Assembly: GCA_944989445.1 (NCBI GenBank)
Contig: CALYLW010000018.1
Coordinates: 2,274,430 to 2,338,429, forward strand
Reading direction: 5' to 3'
DNA from: Ampullaceana balthica
Lineage: Eukaryota > Mollusca > Gastropoda > Lymnaeidae
Length of the DNA: 64,000 nucleotides
Shown here: one piece after another, positions 37,701 through 50,400 of the stretch
How positions within the stretch are numbered: the first letter of the stretch is position 1
Layout: every line of letters begins with the position of its first letter
The notes under the pieces: model-generated
What the model was told of the DNA's origin: nothing
Database searches by the model: none
What the model saw: the letters and a program-made list of their open reading frames with translations, nothing else
Made by a program: the position numbers and the translations under genes

Positions 37701-39096
37701 TGTGGGACATACACGTCTAGTGCACTAAGCTATTAAATGGATGTGGGACATACACGTCTAGTGCACTAAGCTATTAAATGGATGTGGGACATACACGTCT
37801 AGTGCACTAAGCTATTAAATGGATGTGGCACATACACGTCAAGTGCACTAAGCTATTAAATGGATGTGGCACATACACGTCTAGTGCACTAAGCTATTAA
37901 ATGGATGTGGCACATACACGTCTAGTGCACTAATCTATTAAATGGATGTGGGACATACACGTCTAGTGCACTAAGCTATTAAATGGATGTGGCACATACA
38001 CGTCAAGTGCACTAAGCTATTAAATGGATGTGGCACATACACGTCTAGTGCACTAAGCTATTAAATGGATATGGCACATACACGTCAAGTGCACTAAGCT
38101 ATTAAAAGGATGTGGGACACACATGTCTAGTGCACTTAGCTATTAAATAATTGTGGTACTTACACGTCTAGTGCACTAAGCTATGAAATGGATGTGGAAC
38201 ATACACGTCTAGTGCACTGAGCTATTAATTGATGTGGGACATACACGTCTAGTGCACTGAGCTATTAATGGATGTGGGACATACACGTCTAGTGCACTAA
38301 GCTATTAAATGGATGTGGCACATACACGTCTAGTGCACTAAAATATTAAAAGGATGTGGGGCACACATGTCTAGGGCACTTAGCTATTAAATGGATGTGG
38401 CACATACATGTCTACTGCACTAAGCTATTAAATGGATGTGGCACATACACGTCTATTGCACTAAGCTATTAAAAGGATGTGGGGCACACATGTCTAGGGC
38501 ACTTAGCTATTTAATGAATGTGGGACATACATGTCTAGTACACTAAGCTATTAAATGGATGTGGGACATACACGTCTAGTGCACTAAGCTATTAAATGGA
38601 TGTGGCACATACATGTCTAGTGCACTAAGCTATTAAATGGATGTGGCACATACACGTCTAGTGCACTAAGCTATTAAATGGATGTGGCACATACATGTCT
38701 AGTGCACTAAGCTATTAAATGGATGTGGCACATACATGTCTAGTGCACTAAGCTATTAAATGGATGTGGCACATACACGTCTAGTGCACTAAGCTATAAA
38801 ATGGATGTGGCACATACAATCTAGTGCACTAAGCTATTAAATGGATGTGGCAGATACACGTCTAGTGCACTAAGCTATTAAATGGATGTGGCACATACAC
38901 GTCTAGTGCACTAAGCTATTAAATGGATGTGGCACATACACGTCTAGTGCACTAAGCTATTAAATGGATGTGGCACATACACGTCTAGTGCAGTAAGCTA
39001 TTAAATGGATGTGGGACATACACGTCTAGTGCACTAAGCTATTAAATGGATGTGGGACATACACGTCTAGTGCACTAAGCTATTAAATGGATGTGG
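22722..39096. repeat. 41-bp satellite array, about 400 units
   Basis: Uninterrupted tandem array. The unit contains GCTATTAAATGGATGTGGCA, then CATACACGTC, then the perfect 10-bp palindrome TAGTGCACTA. Common variants change CAC to GGAC after ATGTG, CACGTC to CATGTC, and shorten TTAAAT to TTAAT. Diagnostic variants recur with fixed long spacings (for example 3885, 1553, 1471 and 5153 bp), showing higher-order modules. It directly follows the 33-bp array and ends at an assembly gap, so the real length is unknown. Confidence 0.97.
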
Positions 39097-39196
39097 NNNN
39101 NNNNNNNNNNNNNNNNNNNNNNNNNNNNNNNNNNNNNNNNNNNNNNNNNNNNNNNNNNNNNNNNNNNNNNNNNNNNNNNNNNNNNNNNNNNNNNNN
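39097..39196. other. Assembly gap of 100 N
   Basis: Exactly 100 undetermined bases. The sequence is satellite to the left and unique to the right, so the gap hides the array's right end. The apparent short frame across it is meaningless. Confidence 1.
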
Positions 39197-39536
39197 TATT
39201 TACTACTCTGCACGTCCAGTGCTATATAAAAAAGTTATGAGTGGAAGGGGAGGGGCGGTGGTCTTGGGTCAATGTTGTGGTATTGCTTAATTGTTATTTA
39301 GCTGACTTTCTTAGCATTTACTGTCATGAGAAGTATGAACAACTTACAGCTACTTACTTTTTTTTCGTGCCAGCTTTACTTTAACATTTTCCAATAATAT
39401 TGTAGCCGAGTGGTGGCTATGAATTGTTAGTTGGTTGTTGTTAATTACGTCACAATTAACACAAACAAGTAAATGAAATGCAGGTAGGTCTCCAGGACGA
39501 TAGTTCGTATAATATTTATTAGAATACTAGTGTATT
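39197..39536. other. Unique sequence right of the gap, no gene seen
   Basis: About 340 bp with no satellite units, no coding signal and no recognised repeat before the Helitron end at 39537. Confidence 0.5.
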
Positions 39537-40977
39537 ACCCGTCAAAAATGACGGGAGTTTTCAAAATGGATATATTTCAGTTTTTGTAATTGTCCCTTTT
39601 GCCTGAAAGCCGCATAGTAAATAATCAGAAAATGTAGAGACCAAGAGAGAAAAATTAAATCTCTTTTCCATATTGAAAAACTTTATGCGGACATTTGCAA
39701 ATAGTGGTGTGTGGCAATATATTTTTCAAGGTATTTTTTTTAGCGTAGCGGTGGGCTTTCTAAAATTTAGCGTTACGAACAGACATAGCAGAGTATATTT
39801 TGATTATATATACGAATATATGTGTTATGAGAAAACCTCCAAGCTTAGGTTTCGCGTTATTTAAGATTGCATGAATAATAATGATATAATCATGATAATA
39901 ATATATGCCTAGTGAATTACACACATCATACATTGATACTGCAGCAAAGAAGTTCGAAGTGTTAACAAATATTGCTGAGGAGTCAGCCGGACGTTAACTA
40001 GCGGCATTGAGTAGTGCGCATCAATTATGAGTGCACCAATAATACAGCACAGTGCGTTAAAAATAAATTATGTGACTGTAATGTGATACACATCACGCAT
40101 ATCTGTTATTTGAAGCCGTTTAAGCTTAATCGATGATTATGACTTGTCAGTTTATTCGCCCATTTGTCCATACATTATTACCACAACTTTATCAAAACAT
40201 GTAAAAAAATAAACTGTAATTTTACACGTTAATAACTATTTATTTTGCATGAAACCTAGTAAGCAAAGTTTGTCATAGGATAACAGAAAAGATTAACTTA
40301 TCAACTGTTAATCATATTTACAATTTAATATACACGTGTTAGTAATTCACATAAACGTTTTTATTGTTGTCAAGTCAGCACCTTTTCAAGATCTATTATG
40401 ACTTGTCAGATTATGCGCCCATTGGCTCATACATTATTACCTTTATATTATCAAAAACATGTAAATAAAAAATTGTAACTATTTACAAATATGAATAACA
40501 ACGAACTATTTATTTTGCATGAAACCTTTGAAGTAAAGTTAAGCACTGGATAAAAGAAAATATTAAAGTATCAACAGGTAATCGTATATAAAATTTAATA
40601 TGCACGTTTTAGGAATTGTAATAAACGTTTTTATTATTGTCAAGTCAGCACCCTTCCAGTTCTATATTAAAAGAAATATTTGTTATTCAAAATTAGTCTA
40701 AGACGCATTAAAATATTACATGTAAATAACAATTTAAAAAAACTATTGTGGGGAGGAGTCCGATTTTTAAATATGTTATTTTTTTAAACATACAAATATG
40801 CAATCTCAAAGTGTATAAAAGAAAAACAAACGCTAAACTGAACCATAAGTTGACAAATTTCATTTGCAGTAATAAATAACGGCTTTGTAGTTCAAAACGC
40901 ATCGAAACTTGACAACCGAACGACAACCAATTTTAAATTTCATAAACCGAAAAACGAATGATATATATTAATATAGA
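39537..40977 (-). mobile_element. Non-autonomous Helitron-like element
   Basis: On the minus strand the element starts TCTATATTAATATAT (at 40977) and ends with the stem CCCGTCA/TGACGGG, TAATACA and CTAG before a T (at 39537). The interior has a diverged direct repeat, with GACTTGTCAG at 40141 and 40400 and CATACATTATTACC in both. No Rep/helicase frame is visible. The 5' end is less certain than the 3' end. Confidence 0.6.
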
Positions 40978-42072
40978 AAATTAAATTTATAATTACGTAC
41001 ATAATATTGACATGGACACATACACAAAAAACGGACATTTAATACAAAAAAATAATAATAATATAAATCACATCAAATAAAACATTGCTCTTTTTACTTC
41101 GTTCCCTTCATACATTAATTAAAGCTCAAATAATGACGTCACGTCACAATATTTTATGGTGAGCAACACATTTTTAAATCTCGAAAGCAACATATCGGGA
41201 GTTACCTCGCATAGCGTCAGGACTGACAGACACTACTTGCGTGACAGATTGCAAATTATGTCATTTAATTTTCTAAGGTTGACACAGTAACTGACGTCTA
41301 AGTATTTTAACAATGGAAACACAGTGTACAGTTCTACTACAGCCTATGTTCTACTACTGTCCCTGCAAAGCTAGCTAAACACTGATCTACGATATCGTTC
41401 TCCGATGTTGTTCTCCCCAAACACTCTAACCCTCGCCTTATATCCTCGGTTTCCCTCGAGGTGTCAAAGTTTAATCTGTTAACCTGCGACCCTTAATTTC
41501 CACCCCACGAATACTTTCCCGGGTTTATCCGTGACTATCTTTACAAGTCACAATGATAAATGACCACTGTCTTCCTTACAACCAACGCCCAATAATAGCT
41601 GACCCATCGACCAGACGTGAGGTGTTAGGTGTGTTCCCCACGTTCCGTGGTCCATTCAGAGTTCATTGATACACTGGCGTGGCCGCCGGGCGTGAGCGCA
41701 TAGGCGTTTTCCCACGTCCTACGTCCGATTCAGAATTCATTGATAAGATTTATGCGCATCTGACCACCCAACATCGGGGTGGCCGCAACTGAGCGTCAAA
41801 ACGAGCACGTGACATTCCTTACAAGCAACCATGATATATATACGCCAATTAATAGCTCGTCCCTCGACAAGACGTGCGGTTTAAGCACGTTCCGTGGTCC
41901 ATTCAGATTTCGTGGATTTAAGGGCGTGGCCGCGAGGCATGTCCCACGTCGACATTGATAGATTTAAGAGCTCTAACCACCGACCATCGGCGTTGGCTTA
42001 CTGTAACATGCTAAACCAAGGATGCTAAACTATAGTTCATCGTATTTACCGTAGGCACCCTATAATTCTGAA
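40978..42072. other. Repeat-rich non-coding stretch
   Basis: No gene found. Around 41600-41980 two diverged copies about 257 bp apart share CACGTTCCGTGGTCCATTCA, a preceding CGAC(C/A)AGACGTG and a following GGCGTGGCCGC, so it is a degenerate tandem repeat, GC-richer than its surroundings. Confidence 0.5.
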
Positions 42073-42340
42073 GGGGCCGTCCATAAAGAACGTCATGCTC
42101 CAGAGAGAGGGGTGTAAGAATGTGTGACAGTTTTTGACAGGGGGAGGGGGGGTCCGGCCATGTGTGACGTCATGCTGTTTTATATTAAATTTTAATTATT
42201 TTGTTAATAAAAAACAAAAATTTTGTTCGAAATTGTGACGTACTATAAGGGGGGGGGGTGTTCCTAGATTTGTGACAGTTTGTGACAGGGGGGAGTTAAA
42301 AATGGTCAAAAATAGCGTGACGTGCTTTATGGACGGCTCC
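42073..42340. mobile_element. 268-bp MITE with GGGGCCGTCC inverted ends
   Basis: Ends GGGGCCGTCCATAAAGAACG and CGTGCTTTATGGACGGCTCC are inverted with about two mismatches over 23 bp. Inside, GTGACAGTTTGTGACAGGGG and G-rich runs repeat. This is the intact relative of the MITE at 12726. I could not confirm a target-site duplication, so the superfamily is left open. Confidence 0.8.
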
Positions 42341-43027
42341 GAACACACTACCACAATATTTAACGATATCTGGTTAAATCCAACCTTTTTATAACTTTAT
42401 ATTATTATTTTTTATTATTTTTTGCTAACATTTACTATTAATATTTATTTTGCATTATACTCTATTCCCACATGTCCACTTTTTTTAGGCTTTGTGTGAA
42501 ATCCTTCAAGTTGTAATAAGTGCGTGTGTCTAGCATCCCAAGAATTATTGGCTGGCAATAATCTCTCAGTCATACTACAAACTTGGTGGCTATTAAATTC
42601 AATTTATAAAAGTATATATTGAGGTGCGTTATTCAGTTGATGATTATAAATGTAATATTGGAAACTAAAATTTAAATATGTTTCTTTCCCTAGAGAAAAA
42701 ATAATTTATTAGCTATTACAAGTAATTATAGCAGTACTGATATTTTTCCTAAATAAATATTTTTTAAATGACATATTAGAAGGTATGTTTGTGGGTGGTT
42801 TGGGGGGGGGGTGTGAATTTATTTATTTTTTGTTGACAAATAATATTTTTATTTTTTTAAAATTACAAGCAAATTTTAAGGAGTGATATGCAATACTTAA
42901 AAATGTTTCTATTTTTTAAAATGTATTTATTAATATTGTCGGAAACAATCGAGTACAAGCATTGAAGTGCAAAAATCAACCGGAAACATGCAAAAAACAC
43001 CCAAGGGAAAAGTATCTATACAAAGAG
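42341..43027. other. AT-rich intergenic sequence
   Basis: No gene or clear repeat boundary seen. Confidence 0.5.
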
Positions 43028-43204
43028 CAGGGCCGGCCTAAGGCCATTGGAGGCCCTAGGCGAAGTGAATTTGGTGGCCCTAAATGTAATAGTAAAATAA
43101 AAAAATAAATATGGAAATATTCTTGTGCGAGGCCCCACTAATGATAAGACTAATTGGAGGCCCTGGGCGGCTGCCTAGTTTGCCTATGCCTATAGCCGAC
43201 CCTG
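43028..43204. mobile_element. 177-bp MITE (CAGGGCCGG ends)
   Basis: Second copy of the family at 11529-11703, starting CAGGGCCGGCC and ending GCCGACCCTG. Related GGGCCCAAGGCGG sequence near 43627 may be a remnant of another copy. Confidence 0.7.
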
Positions 43205-44414
43205 ATGTAAGAGGTAAGACTGTAAGACTTGTAATAATATAAAATATACACATAGTCCCCCCCCCCATAAGGAACCTGATGATGACAGGAGGGTGTCCTT
43301 ATTTTGACATTGTCCTTGAACAGGGGATCTACATTTTTATTCACTTACTGACTTACCATAGCAAGTTTAAGCATAAAAATGGCGTTTTCGTATTTTTAAA
43401 AATAATACTTACTAAAATGCTCTAGGAAAAATTCATTTTGAATTAGGATTTAGGGTGATTATAATATTTTATAATATTAATACGCTATTTTTAAAACTTA
43501 TTTTGTCCTTAATTTTTTTCTTGATACCGTTGTTATAAAAAAAAGTATTACGTAATAGTAGTAAAATTGTTAAAAGTAGTTAAAAAAATATTAGATTAGT
43601 CAAAGCGCGTGAACCTCAAAAGCACGGGGCCCAAGGCGGTTGCCTCGTTCGCCTTGTCCTAAGGCCTGGGCGGTTTATCCAATTGAGCTTATTACATGTA
43701 TTTATAATTTGATTTGCACAGTGACATAGTGAGGGGGTGGGCAAGGCGATAAATGCTACGGCTATGGGTGGCACTTTTCTAATTAGCTTCTAATCTAAAC
43801 ATTAATCATTAAACAATGATAAGGATGTGGAGTTTTTTTAATTTTTAAAATAAATAAAAGAAAAACCATGGATGAAATTAATACAAATAATAAAAAGGAA
43901 GAAAGAATTCTTAAATAAATGAAATTTTCTACCGCCAAAACTACAAACGACACAGTGGATTTAAGTTCTTCTGATACTTAAATTAAGCTACTGAACTTAT
44001 TAAGAAGTAAAAGGTTGAAGTTTTCATTTAAAGGAGTTTTAAAAAATAAAAAAACAACTTTACCTGGCAGTTGTGATGATAACACCGCCCTTCAGTGTGA
44101 TTTATGTTATGGCTTTGGCTTAAATCTTACATTGATGAACATCATTCATTAAAATGGCATTACTTTAAATTAAAGGGTTACAGAAAACTTATCCGAAAAA
44201 TTCATTAAATAAATTATTTCAAATTAAACCATACCTATTTAATAAATTTATTTGAAAAATATAAGACTCGGTGATAGTAAATAGTAAATAGATACTTATA
44301 TAGTAAATAAATGTCAGTGATTATCATTATGAGTATGAGTCATGAGTGAGTCAACTCAAACAATGTATTTTGAATTACTGATTACTGAATTATTACTAAT
44401 TACTATTATTAATA
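43205..44414. other. AT-rich sequence upstream of the LRR gene
   Basis: No other gene recognised. The promoter and any 5' untranslated exon of the LRR gene should lie here, but no reliable TATA box or start site can be named. A TAGTAAATA run near 44276-44310 is simple-sequence-like. Confidence 0.4.
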
Positions 44415-47400
44415 ATGGAAGTAGTTACAGTGTCAGTAGTGCCAACACTAAAGCAATTCTCTACCCTCACTCTTATTGAATGCCTTCTGCATGAACAAAG
44501 TCCATGTGTCTCTAACAAAAATCAGTTTATAAATTTGATTAGACAACTAGAGAATGGCTCTTGGGGTTATGTTGGTCAAATTCTTCTTGACAGATTAGTC
44601 AAATTTCATAGCCACAAGCTTACACCAAGGTAAGCAATATTTTAAATATTAATTATTTAATATGAGTTAAAATTTAAGTAATTATAATGAAATGCCACAC
44701 CAATAATTCCTACTAGTCCTAGATTCGACCCGCATCATAGCATACGCCGCAGATTTGCTCATAGATAGTGCAAAGAAAGAGAGAGGGGAAAGAACGGACA
44801 CCAACAGCAGCACGAAGAAATGATAAATGGGAACAGCGCAAGTGAACATTGGGGGGATCACCAATGCATTTTTGATCTTGAGACATGCGCACTGGGGTTG
44901 AGCTATCACCCCCTGCACCACCCTGGCTTGCAAACCACACACTGATTGCTCGACCCTAGCGAGGGTCATTCGTCATGCTTGCTTGCTCGCGTCTTGTACT
45001 TCTGCTTCTCCTAATTTCTGGATAATTATATATATAGATAATATGCATATATTAGTGATTATAATTAGTTTTAAGTTGAATTAAGACTAATTATTGTTAT
45101 ATTCATAACTGACATGACCAATTCAATAGGCTTACTAGGTAATAACCATTTTTTAAAATAAAATAAATTTATTAGATAAATTTATATAAATAGTAATAGA
45201 GACCCTGGTAATTACAGGCCTGTATCACTTACTAGTATCACCTGTAAATTACTAGAACACATAATATATAGTAGAATAGTTAACCACCTTGACAAATATA
45301 ATGCCCTATGCCCACATCAACACGGCTTTAGAAAAAACAGATCATGTGAAACACAATTAATAGGTTTAATAGATGAACTATCAAAAGGCTTGGACAAAAA
45401 TGATCAAATGGACACAATATTACTAGACTTCTCAAAAGCATTTGACAAAGTTCACCACCTTAGTTTACTTAAAAAACTTAACTACTTTGGAATCTCAGGT
45501 TCCTTACATCACTGGATCCAAGACTTCCTTTTGGGCAGGGAGCAAACTGTAATAATTAATGGATCTAAATCTGCACCCATAAAGGTTAACTCAGGAGTTC
45601 CACAAGGAACTGTGCTAGGTCCCTTACTCTTTTTAATTTATATAAATGATTTACCCAACAACATCTCAACAGGTACAAAAGTTAGGTTATTTGCTGATGA
45701 TTGTATAATCTATAGAACAATTAAATCAGAACAAGATAGCAAAATTTTACAAAAAGACTTAGATGAATTGATAAAATGGGAAACTAACTGGAGTATGTCT
45801 TTCCACCCAGAAAAGTGTCAACTGTTAAGAGTAACAAAGAAAAAGAAACAAATAAATTCAAAATATTACATTCATGGAAAAGAACTGACCCAAACTAAAG
45901 ATGCAAAATACTTAGGAGTCTTAATAAATGAGAAACTATCATGGAATCCCCATGTCAATGAAGTTATTAAAAAATCAAACAAAACCTTAGGCTTTATAAA
46001 AAGGAACTTTAAAAAATGTAATAGAGATATAAAACTAAAATGCTACCTCACTTTGGTGAGACCTGTACTAGAATATGCATCTTCTGTATGGGACCCATCC
46101 ACCAAAGAAAACATTGATAAACTAGAACAAATTCAAAAAAGAGCTGCCAGATTCATTACTGGAGAATATTCGAAACTGACAAGAATAACACCATTAGTTA
46201 AATCATTAAACCTTGAAACACTAGAGGATAGAAGAACCAAGAGCAAAGTAGTAATCATACATAAAGCAATTAATTCTAATTTAGAAATACAACACAAAGA
46301 TAACTTAATACAACCCTCAGATAGACATAAGGATAAAAACACCTTTCTTATTCCGTATGCAAGAACAAACACATACAAGTTTTCCTTCTTCCCGTCCGGA
46401 ATTCGGGCGTGGAATGGGTTGCCTGAAGAATCCAGGAAAACCAACACTTTATCAACATTTAAATCTCTAATAAAAATGCAGGACTAAACACAAACCATAG
46501 ATAAGCGTAGGACGCAATAATCTTCTGCATAGAAGGAGCGTCTATAAACAGATAAGATAAGATAAGATAAGATAAGAGGGTAAAGTTACGGTAAAAAGAA
46601 TGATAGGCTTTTTCTAAATATTCATAGACATACTGCATATTATTATGCAGAAATGATCATATTTTAACTTACAATTATGACTTACATTTTCATCTTTTTA
46701 CAGGATCCTGGAGTCACTTTTACCAATGAGTAGTAAAGAGCTTAATCTAAAAAAATGTCACCTTCTGACAGAAGAATGTCTCAACATAGTCATGAAAAGG
46801 TAAGAATTTTTATTGGAGTTTTAAATGTTTCCCGGTTTGATCAGGCAACCCATTCCACACCCGAAATCCAGACGGGAAGAATGAGAATTTGTATGTGTTT
46901 GCTCTTGTATAGGGAATAAGAAAAGAGTTTTTATCCATATGTGTTGTATTTCCATGTCAGATTTAATTGCCTTATGTATTATTATGTACTACTTTTCTCT
47001 TTGTTCTTCTATCCTCTAGTACTTCTAGGTTTAATAATTTAACTAATGATTTTACTCTTGTCGGTTTTTAATATTCTCCAGTAATGAATCTGGCAAGTCT
47101 TTTTTAAGGTTATTCTAGTTTTTAACGCAATTTCCTTAGAAAAATTTTGTTTATATATTTGAAATGTCTGTTTAGGCTTTGAACTGCAACTCCGCCTGAA
47201 CCATTTTAGATAGAGTGTTTGTGTCTTTTGCAAATATGTTAAGGAGGTCCCAAGGATTTCATGGGCCAACGAAAATACCGAAAAGGTTTACTGGATTTCC
47301 TGGAAAATCAAAGAAAAATAATAAAAAATATCAGTATTTTGTCAATTTCTTGGCTACCATAACATCTATCGGGTTGAAACAAACGCCAAACAATAGCTAA

Positions 47401-50400
47401 TAATATTTAGAACAATGTTGGAGCAGGAATTTTAAAAAAATCTCTTTTGGATCGACTCCCGTAATTTTAGCAGCAATTTGTAGATAGCAATTGTTTTGTT
47501 TAGTTTCAGAATTATTGATTTGAAATGACTTTTAATGTAATCTAGAATGCTTTGCCTTGAATAAAAAAGTAGGAAATGCTTTGTTAGAAATTGTGTTTAA
47601 ATACTCATTCGATCTCTTATTACTTGTTTTTATGTTTTCTTTGGTGGATAGGTCCAATAGTTAGCAATTATTGATTTCTTTTTCTTAGTTACCATTAACA
47701 TTTGTCACATTTCTGGATGAAAAGTCATTCTCCAATTAGTATCCAATTTTAATAATTCATCTAGGTCTTATGGTAAGATTTCGCTATCTTTTTCTGATTT
47801 AATTGTTCTATAGATTATAAAATCATCAGCAAATAACCTAACTTGTTCCCCATGAGATGTTATTGGGTAAATAATTTATGTAAATTAGGAAGAGTACATG
47901 TAGGAGGCCTAGATCAGTTCCGTATGGAATTCCTGAGTTAACCGTTATTGGTGCTGATTTAGATCCATTAATTATATTACAGTTAGCTCTCTACCTAAAA
48001 GGAAATCTTGTATCCAATGGTGTATGGAGCCAGAGATGCCAAAGTATTAAAGTTTTTGAATAAACTAGAGGGGTGAACTTTATCAAATGCTTTTGAGAAG
48101 TCTAGTTGAATTGTATCTATTTGATTATTTTTAACTAAGCCTTTTGACAGATCATCTATTAGACCAATTATAATTTGTGTTTCACATGATCTGTTTTTCC
48201 TAAAGCCGTATTGATGTGGACACAAAATATTATGTTAGTCTAGGTCAGGGGTCTCCAAACTACGGCCCGCGGGCCGGATGCGGCCCGCGCGGCCCTCTGA
48301 TCCGGCCCCTGGAGACCTTGTAATAATTTAAAAAATATATTTTTATCTGTATTTTACAATAAAAATTTGCGAATAACACTAGCGAAAGCAAACACTCAAT
48401 TAGCGAAAAATGCAAGCCGGTTTCGCCATTTTTCAATTGCAATGGATGAATCGCTGGACAGCTGTTCCACCTCTCAACTGCTTGTGTTCATTAGAGGTGT
48501 GGATGAAGACATGAACATAACACAAGAGCTGGCTTCTCTACATAGCATGTATGGCACAGCTACCGGAGAGGATATATTCAATGAATTGGGAAAAACATTT
48601 GTTGATTATAATTTGGACTGGACTAACTTGACTTGCTTGACTGTTGATGGAGGAAAGAACATGAGTGGCATAAAGAAAGGCTTGGTTGGACAAGTGAAGC
48701 AGATATGTAATGAGAAACACATTCCACAACCAATGTTCCTGCACTGTATTATTCACCAGCAAGCTTTGTGTGCTAAATATGTGGACATTAGCAGTGTACT
48801 GAATCCTGTGGTGAAGATGGTGAATTTAATAAGGTCACATGGGCTCAACCATAGACAGTTCAGAGACATGTCTAAAGATACAGACACAGAATCGCAAGAT
48901 TTACCATATTATACAGCAGTAAGATGGCTAAGTTGTGAGAAAGTTATGAGTAGAGTATTTGAATTAAGAAATGAAATACATGACTTCCTAGAAAGTAAAG
49001 GAAAATCACAGCCATTACTGACTGATGAAGAGTGGGTATAGAAATTGGCCTTTTCTGCAGACATTAATGGTCATTTAAAATTTCGGAACCTAAACCTTCA
49101 AGGAGAGACAAATCAAGTTTCTGATCTATACAATCACCTAAAGGCCTTCAGAGCTAAACTTGTCTTGTTTTTGGAACAAGTACAAGCTAACATCTTGACA
49201 CACTTTCAGCAGTGCAAGGTCTTCATGGCTGAAGCAACAGCTGAGTTCCCCACATCATTTGCATGCAAGATCATCAAAGACCTCCAGCTGCAGTTTCAGG
49301 AGGGGTTTTCTGACTTGGATTCAAAGGCAGAAGAAGTTAGGCTATTTCAAAATCCATTTGAAGCAGATGTGGCCAGTTGCTCAGATGAACTGCAGCTTGA
49401 GGTGATTGATTTGCAAGCAAATGACTTCCTTGGGGACAAGTTCAAAGAAAGGCTTTTGAGTTTTTACCAGTTTTTGCCCAAGGAAGACTTTCCTAATGTC
49501 AAAGCTTTTGCATCAAGGTACCTTTCAATCTTTGGAACAACATACTTGTGCGAACAGACATTTTCGAGGATGAAATACGTGAAGAACAATTTGAGAACTA
49601 ACTTGTCTGATGATAATCTCAGGTCACTGTTGATGTTAGGGACATCAAATCTAAAGCCAGAAATATCTAATATTTTGGCATCCAGGAAACAATTTCACCA
49701 TTCCCACTAATACATGTATTCATGTGCAGTGCATCAATGTATTATTAAATAATATTTAATATAACATTAAATAATATTAATATTATAAATATAATAATAT
49801 TAAATATATACTTAAAAACAACATGTATGTTTTGATTTTTTCTTATTTGGCCCCCCCAACAGCTGTTTTACAGTTAATCCGGCCCTCCGGCTGAAAAGTT
49901 TGGAGACCCCTGGTCTAGGTGATTAACTTTTCTACTTCATATTATGTATTATAATAATTGACAATGAATATTATTAAATGAAACACATCTATAATTACCA
50001 GGGTCCGTTTTATCTCCTTTTTTAAAAATGGGAGACATGTTAGCTAGTTTCCAACCCTTGGGCACTTTATCCTGTATTTGATATGCTTGAAAAAGTACTT
50101 CAGTATTGGGAAAAGTTCATTCTTTAGTTATTTTAGTGGCCTTACCAGCTATTCATCTGGACCAGTAGCTGTGTTTGTTTTTCAGTTTGTTAGGAATGTA
50201 TTTATTCCACTTTTGTCTACCTATTTCTTTTCTTTTCTTTTATTTAAGTGTATTGAGACCTCTTTGTCACCTGAGGATGAAAATGCTGACGCAAAACATG
50301 TGTTGAGGATGTTTTCATTATACAATTTTTGTGTGTCTTTGTATCTCATTATCATTATAGGTTTTATTGTTTGGGCCTTTCAATTAGGCTATTCCTGTGG

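Noticed and set aside
21934..39096. CRISPR-like appearance of regularly repeated units
   Set aside because: Units are directly abutting with no unique spacers, and the surroundings are eukaryotic.
44682..44969. 95- and 73-codon minus-strand frames
   Set aside because: They lie within the 320-bp Helitron and share its non-coding family sequence.
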